Shown: piece after piece, positions 25,712 to 33,250 of the stretch
Layout: every line of letters begins with the position of its first letter
Numbering within the stretch: position 1 is the stretch's first letter
NCBI RefSeq assembly: GCF_022829635.1
Contig: NZ_JAKSYO010000183.1
Coordinates: forward strand, 186,001 to 250,000
DNA length: 64,000 nucleotides
Reading direction: 5' to 3'
Origin: Methylobacterium sp. E-066
GTDB taxonomy: Bacteria > Pseudomonadota > Alphaproteobacteria > Rhizobiales > Beijerinckiaceae
Notes under the pieces: generated by a model
Seen by the model: the letters and a program-made list of their open reading frames with translations, nothing else
Database searches by the model: none
Told to the model about the DNA's origin: nothing
Program-made: the position numbers and the translations under genes

Positions 25712-26383
25712 CTACAGGGGACGGGTGACGGATGATGCTGAGCCCTCGGGGGGGGCTCGACGCTTGGCTGCGGTCTTGGTTTTCACCTTGGTTTTTCCCG
25801 GCCGCGGCTCGGCTAAAGCGATCTCTTCAGGCGTCGGCGCACGCCAGGTCTGCGACCACTCCGGCCCGAACAGGCCGTCGTTGCCCGGCGCGATCAAGCG
25901 CAGGGCGATCGCGCGCTCGGCCGCCGTCGTGCGCACGCGCCGGCCGGACGGCGCCAAGCGGTAGCCGCGAACGCCGTCCGGGCTGACGGTCGACACCATC
26001 ACCGCACCGGCGGCGAGCTCGGCGAGCAGCTGCAGCACCGGCTTTGCGGTCCGCTTCTTGGGCAGGACGACGATCGCCGGCTCGGCCGATACGGGGCGGG
26101 GCGCCTCGGGCTCGCCGGCGCCGGTCCATTCGGCGTCGGTCGCAGTCCACGACCGGCGGCGCGCCTCGGCCCGCACCTGCAGCTCGACCTCGGCGATCCA
26201 GCCCTCGATCCGCGCTGCGACGTTCCGACCGGGCGGCACCAGGTACGTCCAGGCCTGGGGTGCGGCCCGCATGCGCGGGAACGTCTTGCGCAGGCCGACC
26301 GCCAGCCAGAACTGCCGGGGCAGGCCCAACAAGAAGCCGTCGGCGACCTCGGCGACCCCGATCGGGACGGAGGTCGCCTTCAA
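25712..26383 (-). CDS. Phage hypothetical protein
   Basis: A 223-residue protein, the largest in this part of the operon after the integrase. It has an N-terminal GVAEVADGFLLGLPRQFW block, a middle AVMVSTVSPDGVRGYRLAPS block that could be a small wing, and a lysine-rich C-terminal tail (KTKVKTKTAAKRR), which suggests nucleic acid contact. The start overlaps the upstream stop (ATGA). Function unknown. Confidence 0.7.
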   Translation of the reverse strand: MKATSVPIGVAEVADGFLLGLPRQFWLAVGLRKTFPRMRAAPQAWTYLVPPGRNVAARIEGWIAEVELQVRAEARRRSWTATDAEWTGAGEPEAPRPVSAEPAIVVLPKKRTAKPVLQLLAELAAGAVMVSTVSPDGVRGYRLAPSGRRVRTTAAERAIALRLIAPGNDGLFGPEWSQTWRAPTPEEIALAEPRPGKTKVKTKTAAKRRAPPEGSASSVTRPL

Positions 26384-26748
26384 AGGGCTGCTCCATCCAC
26401 CGAAAGCCGGCCGGTGAGCACGCCGCGGCGGAACAGGTGCACCATCTGGGAGAGGATGCGGTGCGCGTGATCCTCACGGATGAGGCTGAGCTCTGACCAG
26501 GTGAGGCCGCTCAGGACTCCGACGGCCTCCGTGGCATCGAAGCCGCCGCGCTCCGAGATCCGCTCGATCGTCTGGTCGTGGTTGCTCTGGCACCTGGCGC
26601 GTGCGGACTGCTCGTTGAATAGCTCCCACGGCACCCGGTCCACCACGACGGTGCGCGGGGCTTTGCGCACTTGGTCCTGCATCGCTGTGCTGAGCATGAT
26701 CCGCATAGTGCGGCCGGACTCGCACGGGGACTTGCTGACCTCAGCCAC
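26380..26748 (-). CDS. Phage hypothetical protein, first gene of the integrase operon
   Basis: A 122-residue protein starting at a GTG with GGGAGG six bases upstream. Contains SERGGFDATEAVGVLSGLTW and a helical C-terminus (AHRILSQMVHLFRRGVLTG). It is the first gene of the leftward unit that ends with the integrase and faces the 26749-26947 control region. Function unknown. Confidence 0.68.
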   Translation of the reverse strand: MAEVSKSPCESGRTMRIMLSTAMQDQVRKAPRTVVVDRVPWELFNEQSARARCQSNHDQTIERISERGGFDATEAVGVLSGLTWSELSLIREDHAHRILSQMVHLFRRGVLTGRLSVDGAAL

Positions 26749-26947
26749 GGGCGCCTCCCGTTGCTACGATCGGATCCCGGATCGATACATCCGCCAAGAC
26801 AACCCTAAGATGCATACTGAGGGCCAACATACACCTCTGTATTGTATAGGCAGAAAGAAATCGCGAATATTGCGCAGTATTCACACCTGCGTATCTTCCG
26901 GAGACTAAGTCATACGTGCGCTCGATTGAATTTAGGAGCGCACACTG
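26749..26947. promoter_or_regulatory. Divergent control region with direct repeats
   Basis: This 199-bp interval is AT-richer than its surroundings and separates two divergently read genes. ACACCTCTGTATT (26831-26843) and ACACCTGCGTATC (26883-26895) are near-direct repeats 52 bp apart. An imperfect palindrome around GATCCGGGATC lies near 26766-26785. It should hold the promoter of the integrase operon and that of the 26948 gene. No binding protein is known. Confidence 0.5.
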
Positions 26948-27271
26948 ATGATCACGGAACGCCCTGACGACGTTGCAAGCTGTGGTGAGGCAACCACTGC
27001 CGCGGCGCAGGAGGCGAATGGCGTGGCGTTTCTTCTCGCCAGCGCAGCCTTCCTGACGCTCGCCGGGGCTCATCTGCGTCTTGAGGGATCGGACGGTCTC
27101 GCCCTGATGGACGCAATCGAGGATCAAATCACGGAAGCGCTGGACAGTTTCGCCGCTGAGCACTCGAACGACGTGGCACGCCCCGACATCGTTCGGCATG
27201 CGATGCGCAAGGTTCGCGTCTTGCTCGACGCCGGACGGTCGATGGCCCCTGAAGGACGTGTCCTTCAGTGA
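26948..27271 (+). CDS. Small hypothetical protein, isolated plus-strand gene
   Basis: A 107-residue helical protein (GVAFLLASAAFLTLAGAHLR; LMDAIEDQITEALDSFAAEH). AGGAG lies about nine bases before the ATG. It is preferred over the long minus-strand frame covering the same DNA, whose translation is shadow-like. It is the only rightward gene inside the left arm, so it may be a separately regulated lysogenic gene. Function unknown. Confidence 0.6.
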   Translation: MITERPDDVASCGEATTAAAQEANGVAFLLASAAFLTLAGAHLRLEGSDGLALMDAIEDQITEALDSFAAEHSNDVARPDIVRHAMRKVRVLLDAGRSMAPEGRVLQ

Positions 27272-27342
27272 CGCGATCTGCGTGCCGGTGTCAGTCGCCG
27301 CCTTGATCATCTCGCGCGTCAGGATGCTTGACCCGGTCACAC

Positions 27343-27570
27343 TCACCGCTCCTTCCGCTCGACCCGGAACGAGAAGGTCTTCGCAGTGTCGTCCGCGCCC
27401 ATGAGCAGGACGAACGCGCCCGTGCCGTCGACCTCTTCGACGGGCATCTCCAGGGATCCGCCGAGGCGGTTGACCAGGGCGATGATCAGCTGGCTCTTCA
27501 TCGCCTCGATGCGCTGCTGCGCCTGGTAGTCCAGGTCGGCGATGTCGTAGGGGCGCTTCTTCCCAGCCAT
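27343..27570 (-). CDS. Phage hypothetical protein
   Basis: A 75-residue protein, MAGKKRPYDIADLDYQAQQR at the start, then a helix and a beta-rich end (GAFVLLMGADDTAKTFSFRV). The start shares a base with the upstream stop (TGATG). It is the last gene of the 32.4-27.3 kb leftward unit. Function unknown. Confidence 0.72.
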   Translation of the reverse strand: MAGKKRPYDIADLDYQAQQRIEAMKSQLIIALVNRLGGSLEMPVEEVDGTGAFVLLMGADDTAKTFSFRVERKER

Positions 27571-27890
27571 CAACGCTGCTCCTCGGTGGGCTTCACGGTC
27601 AGCACCACGTTGCAGCCGACGGCTGTCTTCAGCTGCTCGGCGAACTGCTCGATGCGGGCGGCGATCGCGCCGGGCTGGCCCGGATCCGGGACCGTGATCT
27701 CGGCCGACAGCTGCGGGATGTTCCACAGCGCCTTCGGGAGCCGGACCTCGACGCGCATGGCGCGCTCGTCAGGCGATAGGCGCGGCGACTCGCGATTGAG
27801 GCGGACGTTCCCGTCTTGGCTGAAGGTCAGCCAGAGCGAGTAGATGACTTCGGTCGGGGTGGACCGGTGGTGCTTGCTCGACGCGCTCAT
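27570..27890 (-). CDS. Phage hypothetical protein
   Basis: A 106-residue protein: YSLWLTFSQDGNVRLNRESP, MRVEVRLPKALWNIPQLSAE and a final TVGCNVVLTVK-like strand. It is rich in beta strands and looks like a small folded domain. ATGA overlap with the gene upstream. Function unknown. Confidence 0.72.
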   Translation of the reverse strand: MSASSKHHRSTPTEVIYSLWLTFSQDGNVRLNRESPRLSPDERAMRVEVRLPKALWNIPQLSAEITVPDPGQPGAIAARIEQFAEQLKTAVGCNVVLTVKPTEEQR

Positions 27891-28240
27891 GCCGCCTGCC
27901 CGCTGGTAGCTTCGGTCGGCCGCACGCCGCGCTCGGCCAGGAGCTCCAGGTCCGGGATCATCTCCGGCACGATCTCGGCGCGGGCGTACGTCCAGCCGGG
28001 CAGGCAGGCGTGCCGGTAGTAGCCACGGCGCCCGTTGACCCGGATGAAACCGGGCAGGTTGGTCCAGGTCTCCCACCATTCTCCGCGACGGGGCCGGGGC
28101 AGATCGGCGTGCACGACGTGGCGCTCGACCATGGTGGAGGGATCGGCGATGGCGGCGCGCAGCGCACGGGCGGCGATCGCTGCGGCAGCGCGCTCGCGCA
28201 TGGTCGGGGGCGGGAGGGGCTTGCTGGCGCGAGCCGTCAT
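27887..28240 (-). CDS. Phage hypothetical protein
   Basis: A 117-residue protein. The middle is aromatic-rich (GEWWETWTNLPGFIRVNGRRGYYRH), followed by LPGWTYARAEIVPEM. It overlaps both neighbours by four bases. No family is recognised. Confidence 0.7.
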   Translation of the reverse strand: MTARASKPLPPPTMRERAAAAIAARALRAAIADPSTMVERHVVHADLPRPRRGEWWETWTNLPGFIRVNGRRGYYRHACLPGWTYARAEIVPEMIPDLELLAERGVRPTEATSGQAA

Positions 28241-28428
28241 CCGATCCGCCTCTCGGCCTCACGGGCCGCAGCCCTGGCGTTGTCGTTGGCCGCCCCTTCT
28301 GCCGCTGCCTTCCGCGCGATCGCCCGGTTCAGCATCTCGTCCAGCCAGGGGATGAGGATGATCGCGACGACGATCGACAGGACGAGGAGCGCCATGGCGA
28401 GGGCGAGGGGCGCAGAGCGGCCGGTCAT
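28237..28428 (-). CDS. Small phage membrane protein
   Basis: A 63-residue protein with one strong membrane helix near residues 6-27 (LALAMALLVLSIVVAIILIP), then a charged, Ala-rich cytoplasmic tail. Overlaps both neighbours by four bases. Function unknown. Confidence 0.68.
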   Translation of the reverse strand: MTGRSAPLALAMALLVLSIVVAIILIPWLDEMLNRAIARKAAAEGAANDNARAAAREAERRIG

Positions 28429-28751
28429 CGCGCCGCCTCCTGCGCGAGGCGGATGCGCTCGGCCGGCGCGATGCCGGCACGGATCAGCTTCGTGACGTAG
28501 GGGCGGGTCCCGACCGGATAGAGGCGCCGGCGCTCGGCGCGGGCCTGGTGGTTGGCTTCGACGATCGCCGCGTGCTCCGGCAGATCGCTGACCCACTTGG
28601 AAACGGCGGCCGTCGTCACGCCGAGCTCGGCCGCGATCGCGTCCAAACTCGCGCCGATCTCCAGGCGCATGGCCCGGGCGCGCTCTCGCAGTACGGCGTA
28701 GGGCACGCCGGAGACCGGGTGCCGACGTTGGTCGCACGCGGGCCAGCCCAT
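28425..28751 (-). CDS. Phage HTH protein
   Basis: A 108-residue basic protein with a clear helix-turn-helix of the resolvase/terminase-like type near residues 32-55 (SLDAIAAELGVTTAAVSKWV). The C-terminal half is Arg-rich. It may bind DNA as a small regulator in the early operon. Overlaps both neighbours. Confidence 0.72.
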   Translation of the reverse strand: MGWPACDQRRHPVSGVPYAVLRERARAMRLEIGASLDAIAAELGVTTAAVSKWVSDLPEHAAIVEANHQARAERRRLYPVGTRPYVTKLIRAGIAPAERIRLAQEAAR

Positions 28752-29251
28752 CAGGCTTGCCCCATCCGCGCCGGCGCCGCCGAGCGCGTGACGAAGCGGT
28801 CGAGATCCGCCCGGCCGAAGGCATCCCGAAGGAAGCTGGAGATGCCGATCATCAGCGCGGTGGCCTCGGCCGCGGCTGCGGTGCGATCGCCGGCCATGAA
28901 CGACATCGCGTGCGCCAGGACGGCATTGCCAAGAGCGGCCGCGATGGCCTCCCGGATCTCTCCGCCGGCAACTCCGTGGTCGAGCATGTCGGCGACGCCC
29001 AGCAGGATCGCTTCCTGGGCGTCGATCCCCATGTGCAGCATCATCGCTGCGACGTCGCCGGGATCGCGGGGCGGGAGATCCCGGCGCGCGGCGTCGAGGG
29101 CGGCCGTCAGGACCTGGCGGTGGGGTGTGAGCGCCGCAGCTGCAGGCTTGGTGGCCCCCATCGGCGCCAGGAAGGTGTCGACGGGGACATTCAGCGTCGC
29201 CGCGATCTGGGTCAGGAGCTCGGCGGAGCGGGATGCGGTGGCGCTTATCAC
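28751..29251 (-). CDS. Phage hypothetical helical protein
   Basis: A 166-residue Ala-rich helical protein from a GTG that overlaps the upstream stop (GTGA). Segments: AELLTQIAATLNVPVDTFLA (like the end of an HTH or dimer region), DPGDVAAMMLHMGIDAQEAI and a C-terminal LMIGISSFLRDAFGRADLD. Function unknown. Confidence 0.68.
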   Translation of the reverse strand: MISATASRSAELLTQIAATLNVPVDTFLAPMGATKPAAAALTPHRQVLTAALDAARRDLPPRDPGDVAAMMLHMGIDAQEAILLGVADMLDHGVAGGEIREAIAAALGNAVLAHAMSFMAGDRTAAAAEATALMIGISSFLRDAFGRADLDRFVTRSAAPARMGQA

Positions 29252-29670
29252 AAGCTGCCTCCTGGCGCACGGGTGATGTCGGCACGACGCGCCTCGCTCG
29301 CGATCCCGAGATCGGACAGCACGGCGTCCAAGCGCTGCAGGCGCTCCCAAACGCCGCCGCGGAGCGGAGAGCGGGCCAGCCGGTTCGCCTGCAGCAGATG
29401 GATGAGCGCGTCGGCCGCGGCCGCCATCGCAATCTCACAGGGCTCCGCCGGGTCCGAAGGTCCGTACGTCGGCAGGAGCACCAGGCGGCACGCGGCGCCG
29501 GGTCGGCCGCGATCCTGGGTCCGAGGCGGCAAGCCGACGGTCCCGTTGAAGGCCGCCAGTTCCTCGACGGGCAGCGTCACCGTGCAGGTGGCGCGCCCGC
29601 CCGCGAAGTCGGCGACGGTGTTCTCTAGCTCGCCAATGAAGGCGTGGTTCAGCACGGCGGGATGGGTCAC
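29248..29670 (-). CDS. Phage hypothetical protein
   Basis: A 140-residue protein with a beta-rich start (RATCTVTLPVEELAAFNGTV) and a helical end (ERLQRLDAVLSDLGIASEA). It overlaps both neighbours by four bases. No family is recognised. Confidence 0.68.
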   Translation of the reverse strand: MTHPAVLNHAFIGELENTVADFAGGRATCTVTLPVEELAAFNGTVGLPPRTQDRGRPGAACRLVLLPTYGPSDPAEPCEIAMAAAADALIHLLQANRLARSPLRGGVWERLQRLDAVLSDLGIASEARRADITRAPGGSL

Positions 29671-30107
29671 GCGGAGGTCTCCGGGGCGGGATCGGCGGAC
29701 AGGGCCGGGAGCGCCGCAGCGATCGCCGCCGCCAAGGCCTCGGCCGGTGCCGAGGCGCAGCGGCGGGCGAGCGTGCGATTGCCGGAGGCCGCGAGCGCGA
29801 TGTCGACGGCGCCGTCGCCGGGCATCCAGGCGGTGATGACGACGGCATCGGCGCCGAGGTCGAGGCGCAGGGCCTGGGCGTCGGCGCCGTTGAGCGGGCC
29901 GGTCTGACGCGGGGTCGGAGGCGCGGCGGCCCGGGCGGCGTCGACCGCCTGGAGGATCCGGCGGGCCATGGTTACGGCGTCGTCGAAGCGCTCGGGTTCG
30001 GTGGCGGCGAGATCGGCGGCCGCGAGGTCCCGTCCGGCCATTTCGGAGAGGAAGGCGATGGCGCCAGCGCGCACGTCCTCCTCGAGGAGATCGATGGCGT
30101 TGCTCAC
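29667..30107 (-). CDS. Phage hypothetical protein
   Basis: A 146-residue Ala-rich protein from a GTG start (GTGA overlap). The first half is helical (SNAIDLLEEDVRAGAIAFLS), the second contains DLGADAVVITAWMPGDGAVD, a likely strand-turn-strand. Function unknown. Confidence 0.68.
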   Translation of the reverse strand: MSNAIDLLEEDVRAGAIAFLSEMAGRDLAAADLAATEPERFDDAVTMARRILQAVDAARAAAPPTPRQTGPLNGADAQALRLDLGADAVVITAWMPGDGAVDIALAASGNRTLARRCASAPAEALAAAIAAALPALSADPAPETSA

Positions 30108-30385
30108 GAGATCACTCCCACGGGGACGGGGTCGTAGGCGGGCAGCTCGGCGTGGTGGACGAGGGCGACGCCGGGGGCGGCATGGGCGAGCACGGCGCCC
30201 GACACGTGCAGGTCGAGGCCCGCGATGCGGCGGCGGAAGGCGTCTCCGACCGGATTGCCGGCGCGTAGCAGGTAGCCAGCGTTGGGGAGGCGATCGAGCC
30301 AATCCACGACGTAGACGGTAGCCCCGGTCTGGGCGTCGGGGACGACGCGGCGACCAGCGAGCGGATGCTCCTTGGCGTGGGGCAT
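30104..30385 (-). CDS. Phage hypothetical protein
   Basis: A 93-residue protein starting MPHAKEHPLAGRRVVPDAQT. It contains ATVYVVDWLDRLPNAGYLLR and a Gly/Ala/His-rich second half. It is separated from the upstream gene by one base. No family is recognised. Confidence 0.66.
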   Translation of the reverse strand: MPHAKEHPLAGRRVVPDAQTGATVYVVDWLDRLPNAGYLLRAGNPVGDAFRRRIAGLDLHVSGAVLAHAAPGVALVHHAELPAYDPVPVGVIS

Positions 30386-30386
30386 G

Positions 30387-30761
30387 TCAGGCGGCCTCCG
30401 ACCGGGCTTCATGGCGGGCAAGGGTCGCCAACCGGGCACGGACCGAGTTGGGCCGACGGCCGATGATGTGGCCGATCTCGCTGTCGCCCCTGCCCTCCTC
30501 CGCTAGGGCGAGGAGCTGGGCATCCTCTTCGGCGGAGTAGCGACGGACCGGGCGGCCGTTGCGCAGAACGACCTCGGGCCCGGCGGCGTGGGACTGGAGC
30601 GGCCGGGAACCCGGGCGATCGGCGCCGAGCCGCAGACACGTCCAATAGGCGGTCGACTCCGAGCAGCCGAACGCTAGCGCGATCTGGCCGTAGGTGCGGC
30701 CCTTCTCGCGCATCTCGGCCATCTGCTCGTGCTGCTCGGGAGTGAAGCGGCGACCTGGCAT
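30387..30761 (-). CDS. Phage protein with two HTH/SANT-like domains
   Basis: A 124-residue basic protein. Residues 4-45 (RFTPEQHEQMAEMREKGRTY, then IALAFGCSESTAYWT) and residues 75-115 (RYSAEEDAQLLALAEEGRGD, then IGHIIGRRPNSVRARL) each look like a Myb/SANT- or HTH-type module. The second resembles the DNA-reading N-terminus of GcrA-type proteins. The next upstream gene encodes a GcrA-like zinc segment, so the pair may act together. DNA binding is inferred. Confidence 0.72.
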   Translation of the reverse strand: MPGRRFTPEQHEQMAEMREKGRTYGQIALAFGCSESTAYWTCLRLGADRPGSRPLQSHAAGPEVVLRNGRPVRRYSAEEDAQLLALAEEGRGDSEIGHIIGRRPNSVRARLATLARHEARSEAA

Positions 30762-30762
30762 G

Positions 30763-30993
30763 TCAGGCGCCTCCCGCTTTGCGGCGAGCAACGACAGCCC
30801 GCGGCGTGAACACCACGGGCAGATGCTCGTCGCACCAGGAGCCGTACTTGTTCGCGTCGGTCATCACGGTCGGGCGGCCGCAGAAGCGGTGCTCGCCCCG
30901 GACGAGCGCGCCCGGGTACCGGCACTGGCAGAAGCCGAGCTGGTCCAGGCGGTAGGTGCCGAAGTCGGGCTGGCGCTGGGCGGGGGCGCTCAT
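30763..30993 (-). CDS. GcrA C-terminal-like zinc protein
   Basis: A 76-residue protein. Residues 20-62 read CQCRYPGALVRGEHRFCGRP, then YGSWCDEHLPVVF. This matches the cysteine/histidine pattern of the GcrA C-terminus (C-x-W-P..., FCG, YC..H). GcrA is an alphaproteobacterial cell-cycle activator that binds sigma-70 at methylated promoters. Here the zinc segment stands alone, and a separate HTH protein follows one base downstream. Role is inferred. Confidence 0.68.
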   Translation of the reverse strand: MSAPAQRQPDFGTYRLDQLGFCQCRYPGALVRGEHRFCGRPTVMTDANKYGSWCDEHLPVVFTPRAVVARRKAGGA

Positions 30994-31532
30994 ACGACGG
31001 CTCCCGCAGAAGCGGGCGAGCGCACCGTGATCGCCGCGATCGCGTCTGCATCCCAGATACAGCCCGAGGCGCAATCCCAGCCGTAGTACCAGAGACCGCC
31101 GTCGAGCCGGCGGTCGTACCGATAGGGCGCGATGACGATGCCCTGGTAAGCCTCGGCGACCGCCTTCCAGTCGATGTAGTAGTGGTAGCCGGGCGGCGCG
31201 GTGCGCTCGCTGCGACCGTACTGGCCGGCAAAAGCGTCGAAGTCTTCGACAGTGGCGAGCAGCAGGATCCGCGCGTCGGGCGCGAGGTGTACGTCATGGA
31301 TGACGCGAAGCCGATGGGCCCAACTGTCCGAAGACTCGATGTAGTCAGGCCAGCTGACGCTCCCGGCGTCGATCGACACCCAGAGGCCGAGCGGCTTGAA
31401 ATGGGGCCGCGGGTTCTGCCCGACGGAGTAGACGTGCGGGGTTGCCCGGTCGCTGTAGTGCGTCAGCGCCGGGATCGAGGCGATCGGCGCATGGGCCAGC
31501 GGCAAGCCGCCGAACATCGGGGCGGCCGCCAT
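30990..31532 (-). CDS. Phage hypothetical protein
   Basis: A 180-residue protein, rich in Tyr and Trp (GLWVSIDAGSVSWPDYIESS; GYHYYIDWKAVAEAYQGIVI; LDGGLWYYGWDCASGCIWD). The pattern suggests a compact beta-rich enzyme-like or binding domain. It overlaps both neighbours. I do not recognise the family. Confidence 0.72.
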   Translation of the reverse strand: MAAAPMFGGLPLAHAPIASIPALTHYSDRATPHVYSVGQNPRPHFKPLGLWVSIDAGSVSWPDYIESSDSWAHRLRVIHDVHLAPDARILLLATVEDFDAFAGQYGRSERTAPPGYHYYIDWKAVAEAYQGIVIAPYRYDRRLDGGLWYYGWDCASGCIWDADAIAAITVRSPASAGAVV

Positions 31533-31948
31533 CAGAGATCCCTCACGTCGATCGAGCCGCGACGGGACAGGCAAGCGCCGGTGGCGCGGTCGTACCGATT
31601 GCCGTCCATGCCGCGCCGAACGGGGCTGAAGCGGCCGCAGGCCATCGGCTTGCGGGGCGCGCGCAGACCCTTGTGGGCCTGGAAGAGGCGGCGGTTGTCG
31701 GCGATGGCGCCCTGATCGGCGGCCGTCTTGGGTCTGTCGCAGTCGCGGCAGATCACCTGGCAATTCTCGAGCGTGGCGCGGCCGCCAAGCGCATCGGGCA
31801 GGATGTGATCGAAGACGTAGAAGCCGGCGCGCAGCTCGCAGCCACAGCGCTCCCCATTCGGGAGCACGCCCTCGCAGCGCTCGCCAGCGCGATCCCACGC
31901 CTGACCCCGGACCTTGCCGGAGAAGTTGGTGCGCTGCCGGGCGGGCAT
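31532..31948 (-). CDS. HNH endonuclease
   Basis: A 138-residue protein with an HNH fold: CEGVLPNGERCGCEL (zinc cysteines), YVFDHILPDALGGRATLENC (His-Asn core), then VICRDCDRPKTAAD (second cysteine pair and closing residues). Phage HNH proteins often act in packaging or as homing nucleases; here it is far from the terminase, in the early operon. Start and stop each share a base with neighbours. Confidence 0.85.
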   Translation of the reverse strand: MPARQRTNFSGKVRGQAWDRAGERCEGVLPNGERCGCELRAGFYVFDHILPDALGGRATLENCQVICRDCDRPKTAADQGAIADNRRLFQAHKGLRAPRKPMACGRFSPVRRGMDGNRYDRATGACLSRRGSIDVRDL

Positions 31949-32223
31949 CAGAACGCCCCCACGGCACGCCGCGTCCGAACGACCGGCGCAGACCGCCGAT
32001 CAAGATCCCGCAGCGCCACCGCCGCCGTCCGGAGATCCGCGAACACCGGATCCACCAGGACCTCGTCGACGTGGATGCAGACGATCTCCGTCCCGCCCGG
32101 GCCGTTGAGCGCGGCGCAGTAGAAGCCCTCGCCGAAAGCCGGGCCTAGGATCGCGCCGGAGACGAGGGCGCCGTTCGGGAGCGGGCGGCCGATGCGGGTG
32201 CCGCGGGGGAGCGGGGCGGCCAT
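31948..32223 (-). CDS. Phage hypothetical protein
   Basis: A 91-residue protein starting MAAPLPRGTRIGRPLPNGAL, beta-rich in its first half (TEIVCIHVDEVLVDPVF), helical at the end. It is coupled to the HNH gene by a TGATG overlap. Function unknown. Confidence 0.68.
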   Translation of the reverse strand: MAAPLPRGTRIGRPLPNGALVSGAILGPAFGEGFYCAALNGPGGTEIVCIHVDEVLVDPVFADLRTAAVALRDLDRRSAPVVRTRRAVGAF

Positions 32224-32224
32224 G

Positions 32225-32386
32225 TCAGTGGGCTCCCTGCGACACGCGCCGGGCGACCCGCACGCGGTCGATCAGGGCGGCGACCGCGAAGGGCCCCAGG
32301 CCGACCAACAGAGCCGACAGGAGGGTGCCGGCGATCTGAGCGGTCGCCGAGGCGTGCTGGAGGTGGTCGAGGTAGGCGGTGAGCAT
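32225..32386 (-). CDS. Very small phage membrane protein, first gene of the left early operon
   Basis: A 53-residue protein: MLTAYLDHLQHASATAQIAG, then a membrane helix (TLLSALLVGLGPFAVAALI) and a basic tail (RVRVARRVSQGAH). It is one base from the next gene and starts 32 bp from the first repressor-type palindrome, so it would be the first product when the left promoter is released. A holin-like or host-membrane role is possible but unproven. Confidence 0.62.
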   Translation of the reverse strand: MLTAYLDHLQHASATAQIAGTLLSALLVGLGPFAVAALIDRVRVARRVSQGAH

Positions 32387-32417
32387 CAGGGCCTCCGACG
32401 GCTTTGATGACCCATCC

Positions 32418-32455
32418 TCCCCAAAACGGGGAACTCAGTCAACCCCATTTCGGGG
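32418..32455. promoter_or_regulatory. Two phage repressor operators, left promoter
   Basis: Two palindromes of the form CCCC-N5-GGGG lie 24 bases apart: CCCCAAAACGGGG (32419-32431, flanked as TCCCC...GGGGA) and CCCCATTTCGGGG (32443-32455). The same palindrome occurs at the repressor/Cro switch near 38111 and 38188. They sit just upstream of the leftward early operon, exactly where an operator for the left promoter is expected. Confidence 0.75.
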
Positions 32456-32566
32456 AATTTGCGCTACCGGTCTATCCACACTCATCCACAGGCGTCGCAG
32501 AGCGTTCTTGCTTTGTTCTTAATACCGCGTTTCGATGGCTCTAACGAAGTCCTGAGGAACGCCTTA

Positions 32567-32833
32567 ATGGCCTTGAAGCCAATCGTCGCCCACGGTGTGC
32601 AGTTGTTCGTTCTATTGAAGGGTAAACTAGCTCAAGGCCGCTACGTCGAGTGCAATGGAGCAGCGGAGGCATGCAAGGTGGCCGAGGAAAAAGTTCGGAT
32701 CGGCCGGGCGATCGGCGCGGCCGCCTTCACCCGCACGGTGTTAGATCCGGACTACGACGATGGCGGAGAGCCAGTCACGCTGGCGATCTTCGGGACGGTG
32801 CCGGCGGGGGTGGCGGATCAGCTGCCGTTTTGA
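32567..32833 (+). CDS. Small hypothetical protein, convergent with vsr
   Basis: An 88-residue protein from an ATG with TGAGGA upstream. It contains LFVLLKGKLAQGRYVECNGA, FTRTVLDPDYDDGGEPVTLA and ends GVADQLPF, a phage-like beta-rich pattern. The last 16 bases overlap the end of the Vsr gene on the other strand. It reads away from the 32418-32455 operators and may be controlled by them. The frame extends back to 32459 but with a TTG inside the operator region. Confidence 0.6.
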   Translation: MALKPIVAHGVQLFVLLKGKLAQGRYVECNGAAEACKVAEEKVRIGRAIGAAAFTRTVLDPDYDDGGEPVTLAIFGTVPAGVADQLPF

Positions 32834-33249
32834 ATACCGGGCGCCCCGAGAAAATCCTGCAGTGTCGCCGCGAGCCGCTCCCTATCCCGCGTCTGGCATT
32901 CCCAGATTTCCAGAACATCCCAGCCAGCAGCCATCAGCCGGACCCCATTGCGCAGGTCACGCTCGACGTTACGGTCGAACTTGGCTTGCCAGAAATCCAC
33001 GCGGGTGGAAGGCGTCGACGCCTTGCGGCAGCCGGGATGCCGGTGCCAGAAACAGCCGTGGACGAAGATCACCTTGCTCCGTGATGAGAAGACGAGGTCT
33101 GGGCTGCCGGGCAGATCCTTGCGACACAAGCGGAAGCGGTAGCCCAGCGCATGGGCAAGGCGTCGCACCGCCATCTCCGGGGTTGTGTTGCGCCCCTTCA
33201 CCGCCGCCATCAGGCGGGAGCGAGCCTCCGTTGTTAACCGGTCAACCAC
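32818..33249 (-). CDS. vsr: Vsr-family very short patch repair endonuclease
   Basis: A 143-residue nuclease from the GTG at 33249, one base after the methylase stop. Key residues fall at the same places as in E. coli Vsr: Glu25 in NTTPEM, Asp51 in GSPDLVF, His64 and His69 in VHGCFWHRH; FWQAKFDRNVERD follows. Vsr nicks T:G mismatches left by deamination of 5-methylcytosine; some relatives act in restriction. It ends the four-gene cassette and should serve the adjacent cytosine methylase, either for repair or as the nuclease of the system. Confidence 0.92.
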   Translation of the reverse strand: MVDRLTTEARSRLMAAVKGRNTTPEMAVRRLAHALGYRFRLCRKDLPGSPDLVFSSRSKVIFVHGCFWHRHPGCRKASTPSTRVDFWQAKFDRNVERDLRNGVRLMAAGWDVLEIWECQTRDRERLAATLQDFLGAPGIQNGS

Positions 33250-33250
33250 G

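Noticed and set aside
26741..27346. Long minus-strand frame of 201 codons opposite the 26948 gene
   Set aside because: Its translation is low in hydrophobic core patterns and it would cover the divergent control region; the plus-strand frame has a ribosome site and a protein-like sequence.
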